Positions 11,682 to 21,677 of a DNA stretch of 64,000 nt are shown piece by piece. The DNA lies in assembly GCA_002077045.2 (NCBI GenBank), contig KZ111147.1, positions 786,037-850,036 on the forward strand, read 5' to 3'. Source of the DNA: Rachicladosporium sp. CCFEE 5018 (Eukaryota; Ascomycota; Dothideomycetes; Cladosporiales; Cladosporiaceae). The notes beneath the pieces are model-generated. The model ran no database searches. It was not told where the DNA came from and saw nothing but the letters and a program-made list of their open reading frames with translations. The translations under genes were made by a program, and so were the position numbers. Position 1 is the stretch's first letter; each line of letters starts with the position of its first letter.

Positions 11682-12591
11682 TCAAGCATACGTCTGCCCG
11701 CTCTTCTGCTGCTTGTAGTACTCGCCCACACCCTCAGGTGCACCGGAGCGCGTGGCATTATTTGCTGGCCCACCCATCTCATAGTCGTTCCTCGACACCT
11801 CCTTGTACGGCGCTGCCGACCCCTTGGCTGCCTTGCTCCGCTTCCTCTCGCCGTATGTGATGCTCGCCAGGTATGCGCCGCCCATGATCGCAGCAGCAAC
11901 GGCATAGCCGGCTACCGCGCCCGTGCTAGGCGCCATGAATCTCGTTTGCTGTGCCAGTCGCAGTCCAAGTCCGCCGTTGATGATCCCACCGAGAATGATG
12001 ATCCGCCCAAGCCAGATGTGTCCGTAACTCCACACTACTCTTCTCGAATGCTTCTTGAACATGATGTGGTGCACAAAACCCAGCGCTGGCTGGAAAGCCA
12101 ACAGCACAAACAGCACAATTCCAATGATCGGATGCGCGCTTTTGAAGGTGTAGTAGTTCACCGTCATCCACACTCCAATTCCGAAAGCGATAATGTAGAA
12201 ATTCCAGGCTACGATCTGGAGGCCTGCGTGCGCGAGCCAGAGTTTTGGGAAGGAGGCGACGCGGATGAGGATACCGCCCAGAGGGAAGAAGAGCACGAAG
12301 GCGAGACTGCCGAGGACGGCGTGCGCGGTTATGATCGTGCTCGCGTTGCCGCGGGCGCCGCCGAAGCCTCCTCGACCGGCACCACCCTGACCGAAGCCAG
12401 AGCTGCCCGAGTCACCATCGCCGCCGTTCGCGTAGGGGTTGCCGCCAGTATATCCGGAGCCGCTTGGAGGGCCGTATTGAGCTGCTGCGAGGGTTGCTGA
12501 GGTTGTTAGCGAGGATCGTTCATGGTCATGAGTATTGAGTCTTACCGAGTGCGAGAAGGACCGCGCCTTGTCCGAATGTTGACATCGTCAT
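11682..12591 (-). CDS. Cytochrome b561-type membrane protein, copy 1
   Basis: Exons 12591-12546 and 12496-11682 give 286 residues. The first exon plus the start of the second form a signal peptide (MTMSTFGQGAVLLAL then ATLAAAQ), with likely cleavage before QYGPP. A Gly/Asn-rich extracellular stretch of about 45 residues follows, then a five-to-six-helix b561 core. The four expected heme-ligand histidines are visible in ITAHAVLG, WLAHAGLQ, SAHPIIG and GHIWLGR. The C-terminal tail is basic and probably cytosolic. Fungal proteins of this kind are thought to move electrons across membranes, often next to a DOMON domain, but no DOMON domain is present here. The electron donor and acceptor cannot be told. 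Two nearby ATGs (12591 and 12585) are both possible starts. Confidence 0.85.
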
Positions 12592-13153
12592 ACTGAGGGT
12601 GTAAAGCGAGAGGAACGGATAAGGTATGATAACACAGCAAAGAAAGGAATGCAGTGATTGAGAAGTAGACGAGATCCGACCGTGCCAACCAGCCAAACCC
12701 CAATGCACAGCGCAACACGCACCGCTCTCCGGCCACCGTTGATGATCCCGAAATATTAGACTTCTGACAAGGCAGTGCACCGCGCCATGGCGACTACAAA
12801 CCCAGCGCAAAGTAGCTACCAGCTGGTAGGATGCTGTGCAAACATACGTGCGCCCAGTCGGACTTGGTGCTGAGGATTGTGTCACGACTGCGTGAGCCAC
12901 GCGTCGTGTGTTTGGTGGTGAACGGGTGGGCTGAGGGATGTCGTTTCGGAGGAGTTGGAGAGCCGGAAAGCTGGAGTTACGTCCGGGCTGAGGAGTGATG
13001 TGTAGTCAGCACGCCTTGGCAAGATGACAAGCCGTTCACTGCTTTAGATGATCTGCAGGCGAAGCTAGTCTAAAACTCGTGAATGATTGAGTGCAAGATC
13101 AACGCTCTAGGTCTGCATCTACTTCACAGAGGCGTCGTTCAACCCTGCGGCGC
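12592..13153. promoter_or_regulatory. Upstream region of cytochrome b561, copy 1
   Basis: These 562 bp lie between the b561 start and the glutathione synthetase stop, both on the minus strand. They should hold the b561 promoter and the GSH2 3' end. The sequence diverges strongly from copy 2 at 36681-37252 in its distal half. No gene was recognised. Confidence 0.5.
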
Positions 13154-14913
13154 TCACAAGTCGAGCAAGCAACAGCTGTCGACACTTCCAAATCCAGCAG
13201 CAACACCTCCCTCACTGCTCCCCGCTCCTTTTGTGCGTAGCAGGTACCCTGCCTCGAAGTTCTCCAGCACGTCTCTGCCCTTCACCACTCCGTTCTCGAC
13301 CTTGTCCCGCCATAGACAAGCGCCATACACACCAAGCTCGCATATCACCTCACCGCTCTGCACCTCACCATTACGGAAGATCGCGTTACCTTGTGTAGGC
13401 GGCTCAATCATCTCCATCAGGATGTAGGCTGGCCACTTCGCCTTAGGTAGATTCTGCAGAAAGCCAGGAATCTCGGACCGGTAGATGTTGTTGCCGCCAC
13501 CCTCCCGCTGAGGTTTGAGGACGTACTTCTGCGCCGTTTGCGGATCTGTCGCGAGCTTGCGAGCTTCGAGACCCGCTTCACTGTCGTCGAGTGGGTAGAT
13601 CGGAGCGAACGTGGCGAGCAACTTGTCTGCAGCGGCTTTGTCGGGTAGGAAACGTGCGAGATGTGGAGAGTGAGGCGTGGCAAGTACTTGCTGCACCTTC
13701 TTGGAACCCGCGAGATGTGTCAGTATGCCCGGACACTTGATAGCCGCGCTTCGCTCAATGTGTAGTCGCGCATCCCAGTCGCGCTGTGCGGTGTACTCTG
13801 TGGGCGCGTAGCCGGCTCGGAAGTAGACGACTGAGACCTCCCACTGCTTGCCTGAGAGTGACGGTGGAGTGTACAGAAGCTTGCGGTTCTTGTCTAGACT
13901 CGTGTCTTGCAGAACTTGACTGAATGGGAGGCGGAACGTGCGGATGCCATGATCTGTGTTGAGAGCATACTCCAGGTGGCGCTGATCGAAGACGTTCCGC
14001 TCTACGTCTTGCACGAGGAAGAGAACGCAGACTGGTCGATCAGTTCTCTCCGACTCAACATACGCCTGATGTGCTTTCGCAAGACCTGACGCGAGTTCCG
14101 GGACCGAGCCGCTGGACTGAAGGGATGCATCATTTATGAGTGATGATGTGACTTCCGGGTATGCATCGACGGAATGTAGATAGCGGTGCAACGCGGCCAC
14201 TTGGCTCGAGAGACCACCAAATGAGGACGCGATAGTATTGAATTCGACTTGCTTCACAGACAGTCTCGAGTCGCTGTCACTGTCTGACACGTGACCCATG
14301 TAGTCTGAGCGAAAGAGACCGAGTTGCAGGCTCTATGCACTGTCAGTGGGACATAGACATGTGTGGTGCACGAACTACCGACTTGAGCATAGCCCTCCTT
14401 CTTCACGGCAAGATGGACTTTCCATAGTTTCTCAATGAAGTCGTCGATCTCCAACAGCCTGTTGAATGACTGTCAGACGGCGAAATGTGGAAGTGAAGTG
14501 ATGAGCTGCAGCGTTGCGGCTGAGCTGAAGACAGTGTACTGCTCAAAGCCATGCCGACACGAGCTACGCTGAGAACAGCCACATGACAAGGGGGAGATTC
14601 ATCTGACCTACTCCTTGACAATCTCACTAAGCCATTCCTCGTCCGCAGCGATAGCAGAGTACAGCTCGCTGTACGCCTGGCTGACGGCCCGGGCTTGCTC
14701 GAAGCAAGACCTCGGAAAGAGACTTGGGAACAGCGTTGCAGGTGCTGTCGTAGCCAGAGCTCTCGCCGGGTCGAGATCTTCGGCAACATACGAGCTGGTC
14801 GGCCGTACAGCAAGGCCATGGGTAATCGACCAGTCTTTGAGATTGGTCAGGAGGTACTCTTGCTCGGCTTGGGTCAGTGTGGGAGGGTAAGGTGGGTATA
14901 CGGCGTTCGCCAT
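13154..14913 (-). CDS. GSH2: Glutathione synthetase, copy 1
   Basis: Catalyses ATP-dependent joining of gamma-glutamylcysteine and glycine, the last step of glutathione synthesis, in the cytosol. Exons 14913-14612, 14458-14383 and 14332-13154 give 518 residues, similar to yeast Gsh2 and longer than the human enzyme. Eukaryotic-type signatures are GLFRSDYM just after the exon 2/3 junction, the ATP-grasp glycine-rich loop KPQREGGGNNIY near residue 400, and LMEMIEPP. The C-terminal GSSEGGVAAGFGSVDSC segment matches the substrate-lid region. Keeping the conserved EGYAQ-SLQLGLFRSDYM alignment needs the second intron to begin GTCGGT, a weak donor present in both copies. The gene diverges from the SNF2 ATPase across 1.06 kb. 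Confidence 0.95.
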
Positions 14914-15974
14914 CGTTACATGCTATTGATCAGTGTCCTGGTTTGATCGCTGGAGTTTTTAATGCTGTGGAACGCAATGGCGTGCTGACAAAGTCGAGTT
15001 TACCGCGGCAGGTTCATGGCTTGGCGGGACCTGGACTCCATCTGGACGCAAGCACGACCTGCCATCGCGCCTCCTGCGACTGTAATGCTCCTGCCAGCGC
15101 GCGAGTCTCCGACGCTATCTGGACTCCGTACAATGCGCGTCTGACAGATCTCATGTAGGAATTCCTCCTTAGCCTGAGCGGGTACATCGGGGTACAGAAC
15201 TTCGGACGAGACGGTCCAAGTGCTTCTGACGATTCTCGCAATTGCCAGTCCTTCGCATGCCTGCCACCGGGAGCATCGTCCTCCCGAAGATCAGCTTCTG
15301 CCTCGCTCTGAAGCTCCAGCTGCGCACTACGAGACATGTATGCTCCAGCGCCGGACTCGGGAAGCGATTTGAGGTCGTTGCGCCAGCGGCTTTTGAGTCG
15401 CGCAAAAAGGAGGCATAGGGACGTGTGAAGAGCTACATAGGATCTGCTTGCTTGTGTGGCAGCATTCGTGGTCAGCATTCAGTAAGCTCTTTTACAACGA
15501 CCAGTCGGTGGCCGACAAGGTGTCAGCGCATCAGCGCAAGGCAGATCCAGCGCACCGGCACTCCTCTACGTCGATGCCTGTATGGTCGTGCCTCATCGTA
15601 CGACTGGAAGGCGTATAACGAGCTCATTTCTTGCTCGTCGAGCTTGCAATAGTCGTGTGTTGACCTGTCACGTATTGCAGAAGCTCTTGTTGCGCGCAGT
15701 CCGCAGATCTTGAGCCGCAGCTACACACACTCACTAGGCATCCTCTCGGTCGCTCCTGCCACATCTACGTGTCGACGCACTTGCACTTGCACTTGCCCTT
15801 CTATTAGGTTCACGTGCCTGTGCGGGATCAGCCGCTCACCTCGAGAAGCACTTCACCTTCTACACCCAGATCTACGACACACCACCTCACCTCCTACCAC
15901 CACACAGCACCACACCACGCCTCGACAAGACACCGATACTCACTTCAACACCACACAGCATACTAACGCGCAAG
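14914..15974. promoter_or_regulatory. Divergent promoter, GSH2 / SNF2 ATPase, copy 1
   Basis: This 1.06 kb separates two divergent starts. The last 100 bases before the SNF2 start are rich in CACCAC and CCTCACC, typical of a fungal 5' leader. Bases 15654-15974 are almost unchanged in copy 2, while the half nearest GSH2 is clearly diverged. No gene was recognised. Confidence 0.55.
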
Positions 15975-16239
15975 ATGACGCGTCCACCAGATGTGTGGCA
16001 TTGGACTGTCGAGGACGTTACTGATTTCCTTCGTGGCGACGCTGTGCAGTATATCAGGCGCGATGTACCACACGCGACGTTTCCTTCACTCGAGCAGCTC
16101 GTTGCCAGATTCGTTGAGAACAGCGTCGATGGCGTCACGCTGCTGACTGCCGTCGATCTGTCCTTCCTCAGAGAGGAATGTGGCGTGAAGGCTTTAGGAG
16201 AGCGAACTGCGTACTTGCGGTGTATCCGGCATCTTCAAG
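15654..16239. repeat. Near-identical tract shared with 39755-40340
   Basis: Across these 586 bases the two copies differ at only three positions, clustered just upstream of the SNF2 start. The tract covers leader and N-terminal coding sequence alike. Flanking sequence on both sides is much more divergent. It reads as a recent conversion tract or as locally constrained sequence. Confidence 0.75.
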
Positions 16240-19200
16240 ACAGCTCAGGCAGGTACAGGACCAAAGACGAGCCAATCGAGTGGCCTGTGCCCGAATCTAC
16301 TGCGCAGCCAGCCCACATGAACGAGCGCCAGACCACGACAGTTGCCTACAGCATTGTAGCACCCATAGTCGGCGATGATCTTACGCATGGCGAGCAAAAG
16401 ATCGATGATGGTCGTCCGCGCAAGCGGCGTCGCTTAGACTCGGCGGCACTGGTGACTGATCATGATTCGGTGCTTGATCACGGCATCACGACTACAAAAA
16501 ACGAAATTGATGATTCTAAGATCCATTTACCTGCGAGAAGCCTGCCTATCGACCAGCTTTTCTTTGGTAATACTACGCTTGGCGCTGCCGTTGGTCTCTT
16601 GCCTCCCATGCACAGGCATTTCATCAACGACGGGGAAGATGAAGAGTCCGATGACTTCCAGTATGTCAATCCGTTCGTACAATGCGGGCTCACGCAGTAC
16701 GCTTATCGCTGCATGTCACACTTTCTCCACGCGCCTGAGGAAAGCCATTTCACCCGCAAGTCGAGAGACGCGCTGGTCATCTACCCGTACAGACACGACA
16801 TGAAAGCTGGCGTTGCCTTGGCCACCAGCAAGACCAATCGACATGGGCGTCTGATGCCTGACGCTGCTCGATGCTCTTACGTCGTACAGTACGCTCCAGA
16901 CACCGCGACATCGGCGCACATCAACGACGAGGACCGGATCATCATCACACGGGAGTCTGACGCCATGATCAACAGCAATGCGATTGACCTGGGGTATTCC
17001 GTGCAGGATGCTGCACAAATCGGTGGCGAATACGACCATCTCCTTCTCAACTGGAAGCACCGCGATGGTGATGTCGATATCACTGCCTTTCCAGAAGGTG
17101 ATGACGATGCCACTACAGTCGTGGCAGACGTGGAGCAAGACACCGACGATGAGAGTGGCGATGATCTTGCCGATGTCGAGAGTGAGCAAGAGCATGAGCA
17201 GATTGACATCCCACTGGTCATTGACGCTGCCATCGAACGTTTCCGGCAAGAGTGGCATGACAATAAGTTGCCGACCCTTGTCACGAAAGAGGCTTGGTCC
17301 GTGTGGAAGAAGATGAAGAGAAGTCGTACTGTCCGTGATGAGCTCGTCCGTGGAGCTCAACGAGTGAGCGATCTGCTTGGCAAGCGTCTTACGAAGTATC
17401 GAAATGATATGGTCGGGATGCAGTGGAAAGGTGAGGCAAGCCTTAGGCGTCAGTGTGAGATGCTTGAGCCTACTGTACATGACCGCGAGAAGGAGTTGTG
17501 GAAGATCTCCATCTGGGCCGCCAGCCAGGCACCTGCGCGGCCAATCCGCTCAACTGTCAAGTCAGCTCATATTTCCGGTACGGCAGCGCAGCAAGCGAGT
17601 GCACATGGCGCTTCCCTGCAGAACTCACTGAATCTGCTGGGACCTGGCGATCGAATGCAGCTTTCGCCACAGCGTACCGCAAACATGCTGTCGCAGACTC
17701 TCGCAGAAGAAATCGCTGCATCAGCCCAAGCGGGAGATGAGCGCTGTACCACCGCGGAACCAGACGAGCCACATATCGTGGCTGGCGGTGACGACTTTGT
17801 GGTGCCGGACGGAGCACTCGAAGATAATCAGGAGCAGCTGGACAACATTGTCATGTCAGACGTGGTGCTCGAGGACGATGAGCAGTATGAGGACGTCATT
17901 GCAGACTCCGAGCACGCTTTGCGCAGCAACACTCTCAATCATGAAGCGGATACTGTCGAAAAGCCTGCAGATGGTGCCGACTATGCGCTCATGTCTGAGC
18001 GAAATTCCACGTCGCCCGAGCTAGTACCTGACGAGATCAACGAGAGCTCGGATCCACCGCGCTCGTTCAGGCACGCTCGCGGCACACATGGGACGCTGCC
18101 GAACCGACCGTCGTTCTCTCCAGAAGTAGTCAAAGAAGAGATCCCAGATGATACAGACCGTCCACGAAGCAGCAACAGTCATGCGCCACGTACACCGGTC
18201 GGCGCGAAGACTGGCGTCATTGACCTAACGATGTTGACAGACAGCTCAGCAAGCAAGAGTACACCCAGAAGGAAGGCCAAGCCTATCGTCGGGCCCAGCA
18301 AGAAGCTCAAGAGAGCGTCGAAGAGCAGCACTCCCTCTGCGCGCAGCAAGCCCGCGCCTATTGGAGATCCTCTTCTGGCTACCGCCTCCGAGGTTGACGA
18401 TTGGGATTTCGATCAGCTCGCTGAAACCACGCAGCGCAAGCACCTCTTGATCAAGATGCTGAAAGAGGCCGGGCAACCAGTACAGGATAAGATCTGGCAG
18501 ACATGGCAGGAGCTCGCAAATCCAGGCTTCAAGCAGAGGCTGATCGCTGCGATCTTACATCTAAACGACAATGAAGGCTTGAATGAAGTGATAGAGGCAC
18601 ATCTTGTGGAAGTGATGCAACGGTGCGCCCGCATGGCATATGCCTGGTACTACTCCGTATCGCCTCAGCTTCCCTGCGACTCGGACATGGCACAGCAATT
18701 CCTCAATCAAGATGGTCAGGTTGATCTGTTCGTAGTCCTGCTGCGTACATTACTGCAGAAGCGCGCGAGTAAGCTTTTCATGCACCACAGGTCGACCACG
18801 CAGGCCGAGCCGTACACTGTTGACTCAGAGGAAGCCCTTCAAGACGAAGCTGAAGATGTCGACGAAGCGGATGAGGAACGGGACGTCACGGACACGCCAT
18901 CGTCCAGGCATGGCTCCGCCAAGAAGCCAAAGGAGGTGAAGCAAGACGAAGTCGCGAAGACGCGGAGGAGCAATGCACAAGCACGAAGCCATCTATTCAC
19001 GCAGGTGCAGTCGCAGTCGCAGTTGTCATCCAATCCGGACATGCTCTCCCAGATGATTGCGGCCAACCCAAGTCAGTCAGGCCTCGCAATCAATTCCCTG
19101 CGCGATGCTGGCGATCCGCCGATCTTCATCAATCAGGCCATAGCCCACAGCCTGAAGAACTACCAGCATGAAGGTGTCCGCTTTCTCTGGCGAGAGATCA

Positions 19201-21677
19201 CGGCTCGTGACTCGGCCGGCAGTCAGGGCGCAGTCCTTGCCCACACGATGGGCCTGGGAAAGACCATGCAGAGCATAGCAATGCTGATGGCTGTCGACGA
19301 GGCTTCTCAATCTCCAACAGCTAAAATCCGACACCAATTGCCACCGAGGCTGCAAGTGAAGGGCGATGAACGTAGAGTGTTCCGTCGTCGACTTTGCTTT
19401 CTGATACTTTGTCCGGCATCTTTGCTGCGCAACTGGCAGAAGGAGATCAAGCAGTGGGCGCCGCAGGGTTTTGGTGGGCCTTCACGGGTGTTTGTCATCG
19501 AGACCACTGTCATGAGGAAGAAGGACGAGCTGTCATACGCAGAAATCCTGAAAGAGTGGCATCGTATGGGTGGTCTACTGCTCATCGGCTACAGCATTTT
19601 CCGTGCTTTGGTCATGGCGGATGACAGCGACGACTCGCGAAAGCCTGGCAAAGCCTCTCGCGTCTTGAACACACCTGAGCATCGCGATCTTGTGCGAACC
19701 ACGCTGCTCGCGGGAACTAATCTTGTTGTGGCTGATGAATCACATGCACTCAAAGATGACAGGATCAGGCTTTCCCAGGCCGCCGATATGCTTGAGACGC
19801 ACAGTCGCATCGCTCTGACAGGCACGCCCATGAGTAACGATGTCAACGAGATTTTCTCACTCATCTCCTGGGTCGCACCGGGATACCTCGGAGGAAAGAC
19901 TGAATTCCAAGGACGTTTCGCTAATCCCATCAAAGCGGGCTTGTGGCAGGATAGTGATGCTGGCGAGCGTCGCCGGAGCAAAGTGCAGCTGACGGTGCTG
20001 CACCGCGAGATTGCACCCAAAGTACATCGTGCCGATATCACGGTGTTACGTGGATCCCTCAAATCTAAAGTGGAGTTCGTCATCACCGTCGAATTGACCA
20101 ATACCCAGCGAGCCGCGTACTCGAAGTACATCCACGCGATTACCGGCGCTGCCGAAGGTATCGAGGATGTAAGCCAGATGAGGATCTTTGGGTGGCTTGA
20201 TGCGCTGTTCCTGCTCAACAACCATCCAACCGCGTATCGCAGAAGAATTGTTGAGTCTCTCGACCCAAAGAAGCGAATCGCTAAGATTCAAAAGCGACGC
20301 ACGACAGCTATCCAAGCTCTTGAGGAAGCAGCCGATGGCAACGCATCGGAGTCAACGGTGGACAGTCCTGCTGAAATAGTCGCTCCGGATGAGCCCACCG
20401 ACGAGGGATCAACACTCACTGGATTGGGCTTCGACGACGTGGCCATCAAGGCTCTCGTGGAGGACCTTACCGATACCCTTGACCCAGCACTATCGGCAAA
20501 GGTTTCCCTGCTGATGCGAATCATTGAGCTTTCAATGGCATGTGGGGACCAGCTTCTGCTTTTCTCGCACAAAATCCCTACTCTTGACTATCTTGAGAAA
20601 CTCTTTGCGGCTGGCAACATTAAATGTGCGCGCATCGACGGCAATGTTGCCACCGCCAAGCGATCCGACATCTTGAAGGACTTCTCGGAAGGTAAGTGCT
20701 CCTTACTTCTGATCTCGACTAAAGCCGGAAGCCAAGGGCTCAACATACAGTGCGCCAATCGCGTGATACTCTTTGACTTTTCTTTCAATCCGTCCTGGGA
20801 AGAGCAGGCCATCGGCCGGGCTTATCGCCTGGGTCAGACGAAGCCGGTCTATGTCTACCGCTTCATCGCAGGCGGCACATTTGAGACGAACCTCTACAAC
20901 AAGACGCTGTTCAAGACCTCACTTGCACAGCGCGTCGTCGACAAAAGGAAACCAGGTCGCAATGCCCAGCGCGACTTGACCAAGTACCTGCACCACCCGC
21001 GGGCCGTGAAACACAAGGACATCAACGTGGAGCATGGCAAGGACAAGTACGTCCTCGACAAGATCATCGATGCGCAATCTGCACGAACGGAGAAAGACTC
21101 ATCGATCGACATCTGCGCTATCGACACAATGGAGACCCTGCAGCAAGAGGCGGCCGACGAAGAGGATCTCAATGAAGAGGACTTGCAAAGAGTCGAGGAG
21201 GAAATGCAGTGGCGTGACGAGAACCGCACGAACCGCAAATTGGGTCTCCCTGAAGTGATGCCTCGGGGTTTGGAGCACCCTACCGTTGCTGCTGCCCAAA
21301 CAAGCGTTCCGAGCACTGCCCCCGCAATCAGCGGTCCTTCGCGGATAGACGCAGCTCCGATTCCAGCAACGCAAGCTGCAACCAGTATGCCTCGTGCTGC
21401 GATACCAGTGACGCAAGTCCCTCGTGGTATGAGTAGCTCTTCGCTCCAGCCGCAAGGCTTCCCCGGCTCGCACGCGTGGATGAATCTCCCTCAGATGCAG
21501 AACGTCCAAGCGCACCATTTCACTAGTGGGGGCAGGGATGTGCGTAACGGCACATTCCAGGATGGCTTCGCGCCTATGTCAGTCAATCCGCCGGCTGGAC
21601 CGCCAGTGGCGACTGTTCGATCTTCGCCTGATCAAGGCGTGCACGGGTTGCCTACGCCCAGGCGCGGAGGACAGTGA
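15975..21677 (+). CDS. SNF2-family ATPase of ATRX/ARIP4 (RAD54-like) type with N-terminal SAM domain, copy 1
   Basis: An intronless 1900-residue chromatin-remodelling ATPase. Residues about 5-85 resemble a SAM domain (WHWTVEDVTDFL, ENSVDGVTLLTAVDL, GVKALGERTAYL). A long acidic, low-complexity region follows (about 100-850), with several basic patches (KRRR, RRKAKP). The SNF2 core starts near 1060 (LKNYQHEGVRFLW). Walker A is HTMGLGKT with Lys1096, motif II reads DESH at about 1254, and TGTPMSNDV follows. The C-terminal helicase lobe contains AGSQGLNIQ, FSFNPSWEEQAIGRAYRLGQ and FRFIAGG-type motifs. HTMGLGKT is characteristic of the ATRX/ARIP4 branch. The C-terminus is Pro/Gln-rich and disordered. 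Such enzymes slide or exchange nucleosomes; the specific target is unknown. Motif II reads DEAH in copy 2. Confidence 0.9.
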   Translation: MTRPPDVWHWTVEDVTDFLRGDAVQYIRRDVPHATFPSLEQLVARFVENSVDGVTLLTAVDLSFLREECGVKALGERTAYLRCIRHLQDSSGRYRTKDEPIEWPVPESTAQPAHMNERQTTTVAYSIVAPIVGDDLTHGEQKIDDGRPRKRRRLDSAALVTDHDSVLDHGITTTKNEIDDSKIHLPARSLPIDQLFFGNTTLGAAVGLLPPMHRHFINDGEDEESDDFQYVNPFVQCGLTQYAYRCMSHFLHAPEESHFTRKSRDALVIYPYRHDMKAGVALATSKTNRHGRLMPDAARCSYVVQYAPDTATSAHINDEDRIIITRESDAMINSNAIDLGYSVQDAAQIGGEYDHLLLNWKHRDGDVDITAFPEGDDDATTVVADVEQDTDDESGDDLADVESEQEHEQIDIPLVIDAAIERFRQEWHDNKLPTLVTKEAWSVWKKMKRSRTVRDELVRGAQRVSDLLGKRLTKYRNDMVGMQWKGEASLRRQCEMLEPTVHDREKELWKISIWAASQAPARPIRSTVKSAHISGTAAQQASAHGASLQNSLNLLGPGDRMQLSPQRTANMLSQTLAEEIAASAQAGDERCTTAEPDEPHIVAGGDDFVVPDGALEDNQEQLDNIVMSDVVLEDDEQYEDVIADSEHALRSNTLNHEADTVEKPADGADYALMSERNSTSPELVPDEINESSDPPRSFRHARGTHGTLPNRPSFSPEVVKEEIPDDTDRPRSSNSHAPRTPVGAKTGVIDLTMLTDSSASKSTPRRKAKPIVGPSKKLKRASKSSTPSARSKPAPIGDPLLATASEVDDWDFDQLAETTQRKHLLIKMLKEAGQPVQDKIWQTWQELANPGFKQRLIAAILHLNDNEGLNEVIEAHLVEVMQRCARMAYAWYYSVSPQLPCDSDMAQQFLNQDGQVDLFVVLLRTLLQKRASKLFMHHRSTTQAEPYTVDSEEALQDEAEDVDEADEERDVTDTPSSRHGSAKKPKEVKQDEVAKTRRSNAQARSHLFTQVQSQSQLSSNPDMLSQMIAANPSQSGLAINSLRDAGDPPIFINQAIAHSLKNYQHEGVRFLWREITARDSAGSQGAVLAHTMGLGKTMQSIAMLMAVDEASQSPTAKIRHQLPPRLQVKGDERRVFRRRLCFLILCPASLLRNWQKEIKQWAPQGFGGPSRVFVIETTVMRKKDELSYAEILKEWHRMGGLLLIGYSIFRALVMADDSDDSRKPGKASRVLNTPEHRDLVRTTLLAGTNLVVADESHALKDDRIRLSQAADMLETHSRIALTGTPMSNDVNEIFSLISWVAPGYLGGKTEFQGRFANPIKAGLWQDSDAGERRRSKVQLTVLHREIAPKVHRADITVLRGSLKSKVEFVITVELTNTQRAAYSKYIHAITGAAEGIEDVSQMRIFGWLDALFLLNNHPTAYRRRIVESLDPKKRIAKIQKRRTTAIQALEEAADGNASESTVDSPAEIVAPDEPTDEGSTLTGLGFDDVAIKALVEDLTDTLDPALSAKVSLLMRIIELSMACGDQLLLFSHKIPTLDYLEKLFAAGNIKCARIDGNVATAKRSDILKDFSEGKCSLLLISTKAGSQGLNIQCANRVILFDFSFNPSWEEQAIGRAYRLGQTKPVYVYRFIAGGTFETNLYNKTLFKTSLAQRVVDKRKPGRNAQRDLTKYLHHPRAVKHKDINVEHGKDKYVLDKIIDAQSARTEKDSSIDICAIDTMETLQQEAADEEDLNEEDLQRVEEEMQWRDENRTNRKLGLPEVMPRGLEHPTVAAAQTSVPSTAPAISGPSRIDAAPIPATQAATSMPRAAIPVTQVPRGMSSSSLQPQGFPGSHAWMNLPQMQNVQAHHFTSGGRDVRNGTFQDGFAPMSVNPPAGPPVATVRSSPDQGVHGLPTPRRGGQ

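Noticed and set aside
16716..17480. 254-codon minus-strand frame inside the SNF2 gene (also at 40817-41581)
   Set aside because: It is the antisense shadow of a long GC-rich coding region, with no domain of its own.
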